Positions 1-15,000 of a stretch of DNA of 64,000 bases are shown in pieces. Origin of the DNA: JALZMG01 sp963739975. Its GTDB lineage: Bacteria > Actinomycetota > Acidimicrobiia > Acidimicrobiales > Ilumatobacteraceae. Numbering within the stretch: the stretch's first letter is position 1; each line of letters opens with the position of its first letter. The translations under genes and the position numbers were made by a program. The stretch covers positions 62,001 to 126,000 of the forward strand of contig CAVUCK010000025.1 in the NCBI GenBank assembly GCA_963739975.1. Direction: 5' to 3'. A model generated the notes under the pieces. The model did not search any database. It was not told where the DNA came from and saw only the letters and a program-made list of their open reading frames with translations.

Positions 1-3000
1 GCGCCGGGGTCGTCCGCAGCGAGATCGCCAACACCGTGCGGGCGATCGTCGAGGGCAGCTCGCTCGGGACCGCCGTCGATCCCGAAGGCGACGTCGAGGT
101 CATCGCCACGTCGACGTCCGCAGATCCGCTCGATCGCCGCCACCGCCGTCCTCGCTGTCGGCGTCGGCAGCAGCCCCGCCGTCGGCGCCTCGCTCGCCGG
201 CTCCGTGAGCCTGGCCACGATCACGAACACCGTCGAGGCGCTCGTCCGCAACGCCACGACGATCTTCACCGCCGTGGCCGGCGACGTCACCGTGCGGGCG
301 ACCGATCAGTCCACGATCGACAGCGACGCCGGATCCGGTTCGCTCTCCGTCGCCGCCGGTTCGGGCCCGAGCGTCGCTGCGTCAGGCGCCGGCTCGATCG
401 CCATCAACGAGATCGCCAACGTCGTCCGTGCTTCGGTGAACGGCTCGACCCTCACGGTTGGCGGCAACCTTCTCGTCGAAGCCCTGTCCAAGGCCACCGT
501 GAAGGTCACCGCCGTCTCGATCTCCGGCGCCGTCGGAGCCGGGAACGCGGGGATCGGCGTGGCCGGCGTCGGGGCCGTCGCGCTCAACGAGATCGCCAAC
601 ACGATCGAGGCCAGCCTCATCAACGCCACCGTCGTGCCGACCGGTGGCGGCAGCGCCGTCACCGTCCACGCCGAAGACGAGTCCACGATCAGCGCCGATG
701 GCGGCGGCGTAGCGCTGTCGGTCGGCGCCGGGACGACGGGCGTCGGCGTGGCCGCCGGCGCCACCGTCGCCGACAACCGCATCGGCGGCGTCGACATCGA
801 CGACGTCGACACCGACAGCATCGAGGTCAGCAGCTCCGACCCCAACGACCCGCCGGTGCCGCTCGGCCCCGAGCAGCACAGCGTGCTGGCACTGGTGATC
901 AACACCACCATCGGCAGCGCGCTCAGCCGGGCCAACTCGGTCGAGGTGTCGGCCGCCTCGACGTCGCGGATCGACGTGACCGCCATCGCCGGCGCCGCCG
1001 CCGTTGGCGCCGGGTCGGTCGGCGTCGGCGTGGCCGTCGCCGGGACGTACTCCACCAACCGCTCGCGGGCCATCGTCCGGGCCGAGGTCAACGACAGCGC
1101 CATCTTCACCGGCGCCAACGACGACGTCGACGTGACCGCCACGGACGACGCCACGATCGACCTCGACGTGGGCTCCGGTGCCGTGGGTGTCGGTGCCGGC
1201 TCCGTCGGCGTCGGCGTGGCCGGCGCCGGTTCGATCGGCATCAACGACATCGCCAGCCAGACCATCGCCCGCATCATCGACTCGACGATCAACATCGGCG
1301 GCCACCTGACCGTCGACGCCTCGGCGACGTCCGACATCGACGCCGTCGTGGTCGGCGTCTCCGTCGGCGTCGGTGCCGGCTCGGTCGGCGTCGGCGCGGC
1401 GGGCGCCGGATCGATCGCCATCAACGAGATCGCCAGCACGATCCTGGCCGAGATCATCGACAGCGACATCGACGTGACCGGCCTCCACGACGTGGTCGTG
1501 CACGCCGCTGACGACGCCGACATCCGGGTCGACTCCGGCGGCCTGGCCCTGGCCGGCGGGTTCGGCGCCGTCGGCGTCGCCGTCGGGTTCGGTCTCTCGT
1601 ACGCCGAGAACCGGCTCTCGACGTCGACCACGGCCCAGATCAGCGGCTCGTCCATCGACGCCGGACGCGACGTCAAGGTGACCGCCGACTCGACCGGTCT
1701 CATCGAAGCGTGGTCGCTCGGCGGCGGCGCCGGCGTCGGGATCGGCTACGTCGGCGTCGCCGTGGCCGTCGGCGCAGCGTTCTCGATCAACGAGATGGAC
1801 ACGACCACGACGGCGCGGCTGTTCGCCATGGACGGTGCGGCCGGCGACCACGTCATCGCCGGGCGCCACGTCGAGGTCCAGTCGTCCGCCGACGCCACGA
1901 TCGACTCGGCCGCCGACGGTGCCGCGGTGTCGATCTCCGGCGGGTTCGCCGGCGCCTCGGTCTCGCTCGGCATGGCGATGGCGGGCAACGACATCGCCTA
2001 CCAGACGCTGGCCGAGATCTCCGACGTCGACATCGTGACCGCCTCGACCGGACACGTCACCGTCGGTGCCTCGTCGCTGTCGGAGATCGACAGCCGGGCG
2101 CTGGCCGCATCGGTCGCCGTGGCAATCTCGATCGGCGGCGCGGTCGCCGCCGCCGGTGCCGTCATGATCAACGGACCCGGCGAGTCGATCGACCGGTTCA
2201 TCGAGCTGCACAACAACACGCCAACCGCCGACCCAGGCCCAGACGGTGAGTTCGACACCGGTGACGAGCCGCCCGAGCCGGCCGGCGACACGAACACCTC
2301 GCAGGACATCGCCAGTGCCGCCGAGACGCCGACCACCGAGGCCGGCACGTCGACCATCGCCCGGATCGTCGGCTCGGCCGACGTCACGGCCGGGACCTTC
2401 ATCCACGTGACGGCGACCGACGATGCGAGCATCGACTCGATCACCGATGCCGTGGCCGTCGGGGGCGGGTTGGTCGGTGTCGGCGTCGCCCTCACGGTGA
2501 GCCTGAACATCCTCGACAACTACACGGCCGCCTACATCCAGGGCGCCAGCGCCGACGCCAACGGTGGCGGGATCCAGATCCTGGCCACGTCGACCCAGAC
2601 GATCAACGCCGACGCCAAGGCCGCCGCGTTCGCCGCCGGAGTGGCCGGCTTCTCGGCCGCCGGCGCCTACGCCAACACGACCGTGCTGAGCGACGTCGAG
2701 GCGTTCGCCCGCTCGGCCGACCTCGAGGCGTCCGGGGCGGTCGTCATCAAGGCCGTCGCCGACCTCACGGCCGACGTCGACGCCACGACGACCGCCCTCA
2801 CCGCCGCCGTCGGTGACGCCGTGGCGATCGTGCGGCCGGTCGCCGCGATCCGCGGCCGCACGAGCGCTTTCGCCGACGGCACGGTGAACGTGACGGCCAG
2901 CGACCTCGAGGTCGTCGCCGACGGCACGCACATCGCGACGGCGGACACGATCTCCGCCGGAGCCGGGCTCACCGGTGCCGTGATCATCGTCGGCGCGCTC

Positions 3001-6000
3001 GTGCTGATCGACCGGATCACGGAAGCCTTCCTCGGCACCCGCGCCGGCCAGCCGGTCACGGCGACCGTCGTCGACATCGGCGAAGGCGAGATCCTCGTCA
3101 AGGCGGTGTCGGTCTCCGATGCCGACTCGCTGGCGATCGGCGGCGCGCTGGGCGGGGTCAGCATCAGCAGCTTCCTGTCGGAGGCGACGATCGCCGCGAT
3201 CACCCGGGCCTACATCGGCGAGGGGCCCTTCGTGACGGCCGGCGAGATCGACGTCGTCGCCGACGCCACCGAGGACGCCAAGTCCGACGTGTTCGGCGTC
3301 GGCGCAGGGGCGATCACCGTCCAGGGCATCGTCGCCGACGCCAACATCCTCAGCGTCGTGTCGGCCTACATCGGCACGCAGGCCGGCATCGACGGCGGCG
3401 CCTACCCGGTGACCACGATCGACGTCGGGACGGCAGGGGCCTGGTCAGGCATCGCCACCGACCCGGACGGCACGGTCACCGTCTCCGCCACGACGGACGC
3501 CTTCGCCGCCGCGCTGCCGACCGACTCGGCGGCGCTCGAGGGCATGACCGCCGGCATCGACGGCATCGCGCTCGGCGCGCTCACCGTGCAACTGATCCTC
3601 ACCGACGCCTCGATCACGGGCTTCACCCGGGCCTACGTCGGCGAGGGGGTCGACCTGACGGCCGAGGCCCTGACGGTCACCGCCGACGCCGAGCAGATGC
3701 GCGCCGAGAGCGACGTGGCCGTGATCGGCATCGGCGCCGTCGCCGCCGGCCAGGGGCTCAGCGCCGACGTCCTCGTCGCCGGGACGGTCGAGGCGTTCAT
3801 CGGCGGCAACGCCGGCTTCCCGGCCCACGCCACGCCGACCACGATCGACGTCGGCAACGGCGCCGTCGTCGTCGACGCCGACGGCCTGCTGCAGGCCGTC
3901 GCCAACGCCTTCGGCCTGTCCGGCGGCGGCTTCCTGGCGGTCAGCATCCTGCTCGCCGAGGCGATCGTCGACGGCACCGTCCGGGCCTACGTCCGCGACG
4001 GCGTTTCGATCGATGCCGGCAGCCTCGCCGTGCGTTCCGGCAACCCCGACACCGCCGACCCGGTCGTGATGACGGCCACGTCGAACACGTTCGCCGGCGG
4101 CCTCTCGATGGGCGCCAGCGCCGCCGGCATCCTGCCCGACGCCGCCGTCACCGGCACCGTGGCGGCGTGGATCGGCGCTCCGGTCGGGACCAACCCGACC
4201 GGTGCGGCCAACCAGGTGATCGACATCAACGGGGCCGTCGACGTCACGGCGCTGGCCAACATGACCGCCACCTCGACGCCGGACTCCCTCGCCGGCGGGC
4301 TCGCAGTTGCGGTCAGCGTGCTGCTGCCGACGGCGACGATCTCCGGCGTCGTGCGGGCGTACGTCGGCGAAGGGGTCGACCTCGAAGCCGACAGCCTCGA
4401 CGTGATCGCCCTCGCCCCGATCATGACGGCCACCGCCACCGGCAACGCGCTCGGCATCTCCGCCTTCCTCAGCGTCAACATCATCTCGGCGGACGCCATC
4501 ATCGGTGGCTACGACCTCGACGGTGACTCCACCCCCGACCGCTTCGCCACCGTCGAGGCGTTCATCGGCGAGCAGTCCGGCTTCGTCGCCGGCCCGCTGA
4601 CCGACATCAACGTCGGCGGCGGCCTCGTCAACGTCTACGCCAACGCCAACATGAACGCCAACGCCACGGCCGACGGCACGGCCCTGTCGTTCCTCGGCTC
4701 GGTCAACGCGATGTTCCCCAACGCCAACGCCGCCGGTCGGGTCGCCGCCTACGTGCGCGACAACGTCACGATCGTCGCTGGCAACCTCGACGTCCAGGCC
4801 GGTCTCGTCGGCGACCCGGTGAACATCACGGCGACCGCCACGTCGACGAGCATCACGATCTCGTTCGGCGTCGGCGGCGCCGGCGTGGTGCCAGAGGCGC
4901 TGACCCAGGCCCTCGTCGAAGCGTTCGTCGGCTCGCCGGCGGGTCTCGCCACCGCCGTCCCGAACTCGGCCACCCTGGCGATCGCCAACGACGTCGACAT
5001 CGCCGCCTACTCCGACGTGGTCGCCACCGCCCACGCCGACGGCACGGCGGCCAGCGGCATCACGGTGACGGTGCTGCTGCCGACCGCCGACGCCGCCGGC
5101 ACGACCCGCGCCTACGTCGGCCAGGCCGTCACGATCGGCGCCGTCAACGTCGACATCGACGCCCAGAGCGATCTCGTCGCGCACGGCCACGTCGACGGCC
5201 ACCGACTTCGGCGTCGTCACGATCACGGTCGTCCAGGCCGACGCCTTCGTCAGCGGCACGGTCGACGCCCACGTCGGCTCGGCGGCGGGCACGGCGCCGA
5301 GCACGCGGCTCGCCGATCTCAACCTCTCCGGTGCCCTGACGATCGACGCCGACGCCACGATGACGGCGACCCCGGTGATCGTCAAGGTCGGTGCCGGCGC
5401 GGTCACCGTCGCCACGCTGTTCCCGACGGCCGAACTGCGCGGCATCGTGCGGGCCTACATCGGCGAAGGCGTGGACGTGGACGCCGCGTCGGTGCGCATC
5501 GAGGCCAGCGCGCCGACACTCGCCGCGCTCGCCGCGGTCGCCAGCTTCGGCATCTCGGCGCTGGCCGGCGTCGGGGTGTTCAGCTCCACGGCCACGGTGT
5601 CGGCCCAGGTCGAGGCGTTCATCGGCGCCCACCGCTCGATCAACTCGAGCAACGTCACGACCGACGTCGACGTCGGAGGCGGCATCGTGCAGGTGCTCAT
5701 CGACACGTCGATGACCGCCACCGCGACCGCCGACTCCAGCGGCCTCACGGGCGCCGTCGCCGTCAACGTGATCGTGCCGACCGCCGTCGTCTCCGGCTAC
5801 GCCGGCACCTACGTCCGCGACGGGGTCGACCTCGACGCCGGCGGGCTGACGCTCGAGGCCGGCACGACCGGTGACCGGATCCTCATGAAGGCCGACGCAC
5901 GCGCCGACGCCTTCAGCCTGTCCGGCGCGTTCGACGGGGCGTTCATCAACGCCGACGCCCAGTTGACCGGCCAGGTCGAAGCGTTCATCGGGGCCGCCTC

Positions 6001-9000
6001 CGGACGTGTCTTCGGCGGCGACCCGGCCGCCCAGATCGCCGTCAGCGGCGAGGTCAGGGTGTCGTCGGCATCGATGATGCGGTCGGAGGCCAAGGTCGAC
6101 TCGACGCAGATCTCCGCCGTCGCCGTCGGCGTGCTCATCCCGACCGCCACGGCCGGCGGCGCCACACGCGCCTTCGCCGGTGACGGCACCGACGTGCGGG
6201 CCACCAAGCTCGTGATCATCGCCGACGGCGATGCCAAGGCGACGGCCACCACCGAGCGTGTTGCCGCCGGCCTGATCGGCGTCAGCGGCGCCAGCGCCAC
6301 GGCCGTCCTGGCGCACACCACCGAGGCGTTCCTCGGCGAGCGGGCCGACACGAACCGTCCGACCAACGGCGTCGTCGACGTCCGCAACCCGGCCGGGTCC
6401 GGTCCTGGCACCGTCGAGATCACGGCCAACAGCACCCATGTGGCGGAGGCGCTGAACAAGGGCGTCACCGTCGCCGGACTCAACGTCACCGTGATGAGCC
6501 CGCGGGCCCTCGTCGCCGGCGCCACACGGGCCTACATCGGGCCGCGCACGACCGTCAACGCCGGCGCCGTCACGATCACCGCCGAGGACAAGGGCCTGCT
6601 CGCCAACGCCAGCACCAAGTCCGGATCGGTGGCCCTCGCCTCCGTCAACGTCCTGATCGCCGAAGCGATCGTCGCCCAGAACACCGAGGCCTTCGTCGGT
6701 CACCACAGCATCGTCAACCTCGGGTCGGCCAACCTCACGCTGCACGCCGACACGACGTTCGACACGCCGGTCGCCACGGCCGAGACACTGGGCGGCTCCG
6801 GTGGCATCCTCGACATCGCCGTGATGGAGGCGACGGCGGCCGTCGGCGACTTCGATCTCGATCCTGGCGCCGGCGAGAACCGGGTGTTCTCGCGCACCCG
6901 GGCGTTCGTCGACAACAACGCCGAGGTCAACGCCAACAACGTCACGTTGGAGGCGGACTCGAAGACCGATTCCTCGACGAACATCAGCTTCTTCCAGGTC
7001 AGCGCGGCCAGCGGGTCGATCGCCGGCACCCAGGCCAGCAACGGTCACCACACCCAGGCGTTCGTCGGCGACGACGCCGACATCGACGCCGCCGGAACGC
7101 TGACGATCGATGCCAACGGAACGGTCGAGGCGACGCCCAACATCGACACCGTCAGCGTGGGGCTCGGGTTCGTGCTGACGGTGCTCAGCGCGACGGGCCT
7201 GCTGACCGCCCACGAGGACGCGTGGATCGGCAACGGCGCCACGGTGGTGGTCGGGACGTTGACGATGACGGCGACCGGAACGCACACGACCGACGTGCCG
7301 ATCGACTCGACGAGCGTCAGCCTCGGCCTTGCCATCAGCGCCCTGAACGCGACGGCGAAGGACACGGGCGGCGCCGGTGTCCGCATCGGCCCCGACGGTG
7401 GCGGCGACTCGGGCAATCGCACCGTGGTGACGGCCACGGCCGGCAACGTCGTCGCCCACGCCACGCTGACGTCGAACCTGACCGCCCAGCCCGAGCTGGC
7501 CTCCTTCGGCCTCGTCAACGGAGCGATCTCCCTCGCCAAGGCCGAGCAGCTCGCCAGCGCATCGGCGAAGGTCGGCGGCTGGGCCGACATCACCGGTGCT
7601 GGCGACGTGCGCATCGAGGCCGAGCTCAACGGCACGACGAAGGCGGCGGCGTCGACGGTGGCGGCCGCCCTCGGCGCCGCACTCGTCAACAGCCGGGCAA
7701 CGGCGATCCACGACCCGCAGATCTCGCTGCACGTCATGGGGAACGCCGAGATCGAGACGACCAAGGTCGGCGGTTCGCTCGAGCTGATCGCCCGCCACAA
7801 CTACGGCGCCGATCCGATCACCAACCGGGGCGCCCGGGCGTCGAGCGACAACCTCAGCCTGGCGCTCATCGTCGCCGTGAACATCGACACCCAGGCCAAC
7901 GCCTCGGCGCACGCTGACCTCAGCCACACCGTCGATGCCGGCGCCAACCTCCGTGCGACCAACGGCGCCGTCGTGCTCAAGGCGCTGAACACCAACACGG
8001 CCAACGGCGTGCTGAACAACGGCGCCGGCGCCCTGATCGCCGCCATCAACGACGGTTCGACGGCACCGGTGGCCGACGGCACGACGACACTCGTGTTCAA
8101 CGGCAGCGTCGGCACGACCGGCGCGGTGGGCGCCGCCGCAATGACCGTCACGGCCGACGCCCGCACCAACGCCGAGGGCTCGCTCAGCTCGGCCGGCGGC
8201 GGCTTCGTCGCCATCGGCGACTCCGACGCCAACACAACCGCCAACCCAACCCTGACGGTCGACTTCGGATCGTCGTCGTCGGTGATCAACGTCGGCGGAT
8301 CGCTCACCGTGTCCGGGACCGCGCTGAGCACGGCCGCGGCGGCAGTGAGCAGCGGCGGCGGTGGCGCCGTGGCCGTCGCCAGCGCCTCGGCCACCGCCAT
8401 CGTTCGTCCCCACCTGTCCGTCGAGGTCGGCGCCGGGAACACGTGGATCCAGGCCGGCGGGAACCTCACGATCCAAGCCATCCAGGTCAGCGACGCCGAC
8501 TCCCTCGGATCGGGCGTCCAGGGCGGGGCGATCAGCGTCGCCGCCTTCTCGTCCGACGCCCGGATCGAACAGCAGCCCGGCAGGCCCACGGTCGAGGTGA
8601 ACATCAACGACACCGACCGGATGTTCGCCGGCGGCACGCTCAAGGTGCTCGCCCAGCACGGCCCGACCACGGCCAGCGTCAGCGACGGCACCGTGCTCAG
8701 CACCGAGGGCGGGAACGGGCCCGACGGCAACTTCGTGACGTTCACGGTGCAGGGCGGGACCGTCCCGGTCGCCCACCTGCTCGGGACCGGCGACGTGATC
8801 ACGTACGCCGGCGGCTGCTGCAGCCTGCAGTCGGGCCACAGCTACAGCGTCATCAGCCGCGACGCCGTGAGCGTCTTCCTCGGCGAGCAGTTCACGAACA
8901 GCGCCGTCAGCACGAGCGCCGACACGATCACGTTCGGCGCCCGCCACAACTTCGCGACGGGCGACGCCGTCTACTTCCACGCCCTCAGTGGCAGCATCAC

Positions 9001-12000
9001 CGGGCTGTCGAGCGGCTCCCGCTACGAGGTCTTCGTCGTCGACGACTTCACGATCCGCGTCCGCCTGGTCGGCTCGGGCATCACGTCGACGTCGACCTCC
9101 GCCGACGGCCCGACGGACACCATCACCGACGCCGGCCACGGCTTCGCCGACAACACGCCGGTCGTGTACCACGCCCCGACCGGCCAGGTGATCGCCTCCG
9201 TCAGCGGGACCACGATCACGACGGAGTCGGCGCACGGCTTCAGCGACTTCGACGCCATCTACTACGACCGTGACGGCGCCCACACGATCGCCGGCCTGAC
9301 CCCCGGCCAGGTCTACTGGGCCGACGTCCTGAGCGCGACCACGCTGCGCCTGGCCTCCAGCCTGTGCCGGGCCCGTGGCGATGCCAACCCGCTGGCGGCG
9401 TGCATCGTCAGCGTCAACGACCCGGACAACCCCAACGACGACGACTACGTCAACCAGTCGTTCATCACGCTGACTCCGGCGAACACGGGCTTCGCCATCC
9501 ACACGCTGGCCGAGGTGTTCGACGGACCGCTGGCCGGCCTCGTCGACGGCCAGGTGTACTTCGTCAAGGAAGCGACGACCAACACCTACAAGCTCGGTCT
9601 CAGCCCCAACTCGGCGACGATCCAGACGTTCCAGACGTTCCGCGACGTCCTGATCACCGACCACACCAGCCCGGACACGTTCTCGACCCGCACGATCGAC
9701 GGCGCCGGCCACGTGTTCCGCCACGAGGGTCTCGACCTCTCCGCCGTCGCCGCCGGCACGTTCCGCCTCGTCCACGACCTCACGGCCGGTTCCGGTGGCC
9801 AGTTCTCGGGCTTGGGCGCGGCCAACGCACTCAACGACGCCCCGTCCGGCGACGCCGAGGTGACCGCCAGCACGTCGGCCGACACCGGCGGCGCGATCAC
9901 CGTGGCCAACTCCTCGGCGACGACCTCGGCCACCGTCACGACCAACCTCAACGTGCGGTCGGGCGCCGACCTCGAAGCCGGTCGGGTCGAGCTGATCACC
10001 AACTCGCGGATCGACGTCAACTCGACCGTCGACAGCCTGGGCATCGGCGCCCTCGCCGTCGGCGACCCGACCGGCACGGCCAGCGGCCAGAACAACACCA
10101 CGCTCGGCGTCGCCGGCACGGCGTCGATCGAGGCCATCGGCGACATCGTCGTCACCGCCCAGACCGTCAGCGACGTCGATGCGTTCGCCTCGACCGAAGC
10201 CGGCGGCTTCGCCGCCGGCGGCCACGCCAAGGCCAAGGCCACGTCGAACTACCGCACCGCCGTGACCATCGACGGCACGTTGGAAGCCGGCGGCAACGTC
10301 CTGGTCAGCTCGCTGACCAACGCCGATGCCAACTCGACGGCGGAGTCCGACACCGGTGGCGTCGGTGCCGCCGCCAACGCCAACGACGACGGCGGCTTCT
10401 CGTCGACGATCGGGGCCAACTCCAGCTTCACCCGCGTGACCGTGGGCGGATCGGCCGACCTCAGCGGCAACAACGTCCACGTCCTGGCCGACACCAACGG
10501 ACGATCGACGGCCAAGTCCGAGGCCGACGCGGACGCCGGGATCGCCGACGCCGACGCCGCCGCCCGAGCCAACGCGTTCGGCACCACCGAGGTCGTCATC
10601 GAGACGGACGCCGCGATCACCGCCGTCTCCGACACGACGCTCGAAGCGACGCTCAGCCAGCTCCACGTGTTCGCCCACTCCGACGCCGACTGCGACTGCG
10701 GGGCGGCGAGCACGGACTCCGACGCCTCGTTGAACGTCGACGTCCTGGCCAAGGTGACGGGTGCGAAGGACGCCTTCATCCGGACGGCCAACCTCTACGT
10801 CAACGCCCTCGGGTTGTCACCGTCGATCTCCCGGCGCCGCGATCGCGACGCCCCATGGATCGACATCGGGGGCAAGGGTGGCAGCGTCAGCATCGCCGTC
10901 AAGCGGCACATCGACTGGGAGGCGACCACCATCGTGCTCGGCGAGCCCAACCCGTCGATCCACATCGACGAAACGGGCAAGGTCATCGAGCTGATCAACC
11001 TCACCGGCCACGACGGCCAGGGCGCCCCGCTGGTGCTCGGCAACACCGTCGGTGCCGGTCGGATCGTCCTCGACAACATCATCTTCGACGAGCCGGGCGA
11101 GGTCGTCTTCGAGACCGACGAGAACAGTGAGTTCGGCGCCGAGGTCGGCCACATCTGGGGCAACGCGGCGATCTTCGACTTCCAGCAGACGTGGGACGAC
11201 GTCACCATCGTCAACGAGTCCGACCACGACATCGAGGTGCAGCGCGTCGACGTGGTCAAGCCGGCAGGCTCGGACGAGGTCCAGGTCAACGTCACCGACG
11301 TGCCGAACGGTGCGTTCACGTTCCGGTCCGCCGCCGTCGACCTCGGCGAAACGTTCCACTTCGAGATCGTCCGCTCGTTCATCGAGACCCTGGTGACGAT
11401 CGACAACGACCAGGACTCGGGGACCGACTGGGACATCATCCTCTCCGACCTCATCGACAACCCGATCGGCAGGACCGTCATCCGGGCCGACCACGGTGAC
11501 ATCGAGGCCGAGGACGCCAACCAGCTCATCCGGACCAACGAGCTGGACCTCGACGCTCCCAACGGCTCGATCGGCAACCACGCCTCGGTGGGCGTGTCGC
11601 GCGTGCCGATCAGCATCGAGCTGATCGAGAGCGACTTCACCGAGGACGGCACGCCGCCGGCGAGCGACCCGAAGCGGCGGATGGCCGTCGGAACGTACAC
11701 GTCGAGCAAGGTCGGTCCTGCACCGGGCTTCGCCGGGCTGTTCACCCGGCTGATCGAGATCACCGCCGACGCCGGCGACGACATCGTCCTCGACGTCTCG
11801 TCGCATCGCCACGCCCACGCACCGCGGGCCGCCGTCCACGACTTCGTCATCACCTTCGGCCCGATCAACGCCGGCAGCGGCGCCGGCGACAGCATCGACC
11901 TCTTCGTCGGCGACAGCCTCGACCGCACGACCCCCGGCGGCCCCGGCCCCGTGCACGTCCACCGGGCCAACGACGGCTCCGACTTCCCGCCGCCCGTGCC

Positions 12001-15000
12001 GAACCACGGCTTCGAGCGGTTCTTCCGGCCGGATTGCGCCCTGCCCGAGCACGGCGGCTCGCCGTGCCCCGTGTACGAGCTCGGCACGTACGCCACCGGC
12101 AACACGCCGGGGCTCGGCAACTACCTGTTCGCGGCGAGCGCCGAGAACTACCCCGCCACGCCCGAGCCGGGTGGCACCATCGACATCGGCGACCGGCCGA
12201 CCGGCGCCACCGCCTACCTCACCGCCGGCGACTTCGTCTCCGTCCGCCACCTGACGAGCGGGCCGGTCAGCTACACCGGCATCGTCAACGCCGACGCCAA
12301 CGGCGACGGCATCGGCTCGGTGATCCTGCTCACCACGTCGTTCATCAACGCGATGGAGCGGACCGGCAACTTCCAGGTCGACGACATCTCCTCCAGCCAG
12401 AGCGACGTCACGCTGTGGGCGAACGGGCGGATCCTCGACCACGAGGACGACCCGCAGACGACACCCGACCCGATCACCGCCTACACCGCCGCCACGCCGA
12501 CGACCGGCACCGACGTGCGCGGCGTCAGCATCACGATGTACGCCGGGCTCGGCGGTTCCTTCGGCGGGATCGGCAACGCCGGCAACTACCTGGAGATCGA
12601 CGTCGACGTGCTCAACGGGGTCGGCGTGCTCAAGGCGTTCGACATCCACGCCGCGTCGACGCCGGGCATCTTCCTCGCCGAGACGAGCGGCGACCTCGAG
12701 GTCCACACCGTCTGGACGACCAACGACGTGTCGATGTACACGATCGACGGCAACATCAACGACGCCCGCAACGGCGGCGCCGGGTCCAACGAGGTCGGCG
12801 TGCTCGGCGAGACGATCGACCTCGACGCCAACGACTTCGAGAACAGCCCGAACGGCTTCGGTGGGCCGAACGTCAACGCCAGCATCGGCTCCAAGACCGG
12901 CGGCAACGACCTCGAGATCGACTCGTCGCGCGGCGGCATCGAGGACGTCAGCCTCGAGGCCGACGACTCGATCTTCGTCACCGAGGCCGACGCCAAGGTC
13001 GTCCACCTGCTCAACGTCACCGACGCCGCCGCCCTCGATCCGTTCCCGTCGCTCGAAGCCGACCCGTTCAGCACGTTGCGCCTCGTCCTCGCTCGGGCGT
13101 GGACCGGCGACATCCGCCTCACGGTCAGGGAAGAGGTCGAGGTCCCGGAGGACGACGACCTCGCGCTGCTGCACTCGGGTGACTTCCAGCGGGCCGAGGA
13201 CGAGCTGCTGCCGATCGCCAACGGCACGGTCATCGCCCGCCTCGGCTTCGTCCTCCTGCGCGTCGGCGACGACGTCGACCTGCACCAGAACAGCCGGACC
13301 CTGGCCGGTGAGTCGATCGACGTCTACGGCGACGCCGCGGCCGCCGCCCTCGGGCCGGCCGAGCGGGACCCGGGCTTCGGCACCGACATGGTGCTGCGGG
13401 GCCAGATCATCGCCGGGTGCATCAACCCCGGCGTCCTCACGTGCAGCCCCGACCCGACGCCGACCAGCACGCTGCTCTCGCTCGGTGACCTGTGGCTCAC
13501 CCAGATCTGGGGCTACGACGACATCGACCACATCGACTTCGGCGACGCCACCGGCATCCCGACCGACGTCGACGAACTGCTCGACCTCGGCGACCCCGGG
13601 TACGTCTTCCTCGGATCGAAGACGATCGCCCGCGGCAGCGACCAACCGGTGGCCGCCGGTGACGCCGGCCACGACCCGTCGATCGCCGACGGCGAAGACG
13701 TGTTCAGCGTCTACTACCTGCAGTCGGCCGACGTGCTCGCCGCCCCGGCCCAGCTCACCGACGGCACGTTCGGCCCGCCGGCCGCCGGCCACAGCCTCAC
13801 GCTCGACGGCCAGGCCGACACCGACTACTACCGCATCTGGGTGACCGGCAGCCGGTTCTCCGAGCGCAACTACGTGATCAACGTGCTCGACACCGGCGCC
13901 GAGGACGACGGCGTCGACGAGCTCGACATCTACGGCCGTGACAACGACGACGCGGCCGTCAACGGGTACGAGCCGGGCACGACGACGCGCAACCCGAACG
14001 ACGACCTCTTCCTGCTGCGGGCCGTCAAGTGCATCGACACCGACGGCTCCTACGGCGTGAGCCCCGACCCGTCGGTCTCCGTGCCGACAACGTGCGACTC
14101 GCCGACCGAGGCCGCCGACCACCCGGCCTTCGTCGCCTTGCTCCACGGCGACGCCGCCGGCTATCGCAGCCGCGTCGTCGGCGACGAGTCGAGCGCCTCG
14201 GTGCAGCGGATCCACTACGACGCCGCGCTCAACGGCCGCCTCGCCGTGTACGGCTTCGCCGGCAACGACCAGTTCTTCGTCGACGACAACAGCGCGATCA
14301 CGACCCTCGACGGCGGCGCCGGGCTACGACCTGTTCCAGATCGGCCAGATCTTCGGGACCAAGCGCGACGAGAACGGCATCAGCGCTCCCGTCGAGCCGA
14401 CGGACGGCGGCATGCTGCTGCCGCACGACACGTTCCCCGTGCTCATCGCCACCACCCGGGGCTGGCTCAGCCCGGGCACCCACGCCCCGCTCGTCGCCAC
14501 CGGCGGCACCGGCAACGACGAGTTCGTCGTCTACGCCAACCAGGCCGAGCTGCGCCTCGAGGGCCACGACGACAACGACCTGTTCATCGTCAGGGCCTTC
14601 GCCCTCGCCGCCGTGTGCGACACGGACGCCGACGGTGACGGCCTCTGCACGTTCGCCGACATCGACCTCGAGGCCGACCCCGACACGCTGGCGTACCCGG
14701 TCGTCGACGTGCCGCCGGCCGGTGGTCAACCCGGCAAGTGCACGGCTGCCGGCAACCCGAACTACGACGGCGAGGGCTGGATCCCTGCCAAGGGCCGCCT
14801 GGACAACAACGGCGACGGCACCTGCAACAAGGCCGACGCCCACATCACCGGGGCGAAGACGTTCACGCCGCCCGCCGACGCCGACCCCACCATGTGGGAG
14901 GACGACATCATCCCGCTCGACGCCGACGGCGTCGCCCGGCCGATCATCGGCCTCGGGTTCTCGACGGCCCGCCCGCTCGACATCCGCGCCGGCGGTGGGG

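Noticed and set aside
36..1511. 491-codon plus-strand frame rich in Arg
   Set aside because: Only the first 30 or so residues are the true protein (segment A); the rest is the shifted frame of the beta repeats, giving poly-Arg text.
5144..10678. 1,844-codon open frame on the minus strand inside the giant gene
   Set aside because: It mirrors the plus-strand codons of a very GC-rich repeat gene; its product is low-complexity Arg/Gly/Asp sequence without motifs, and the plus-strand frame explains the DNA.
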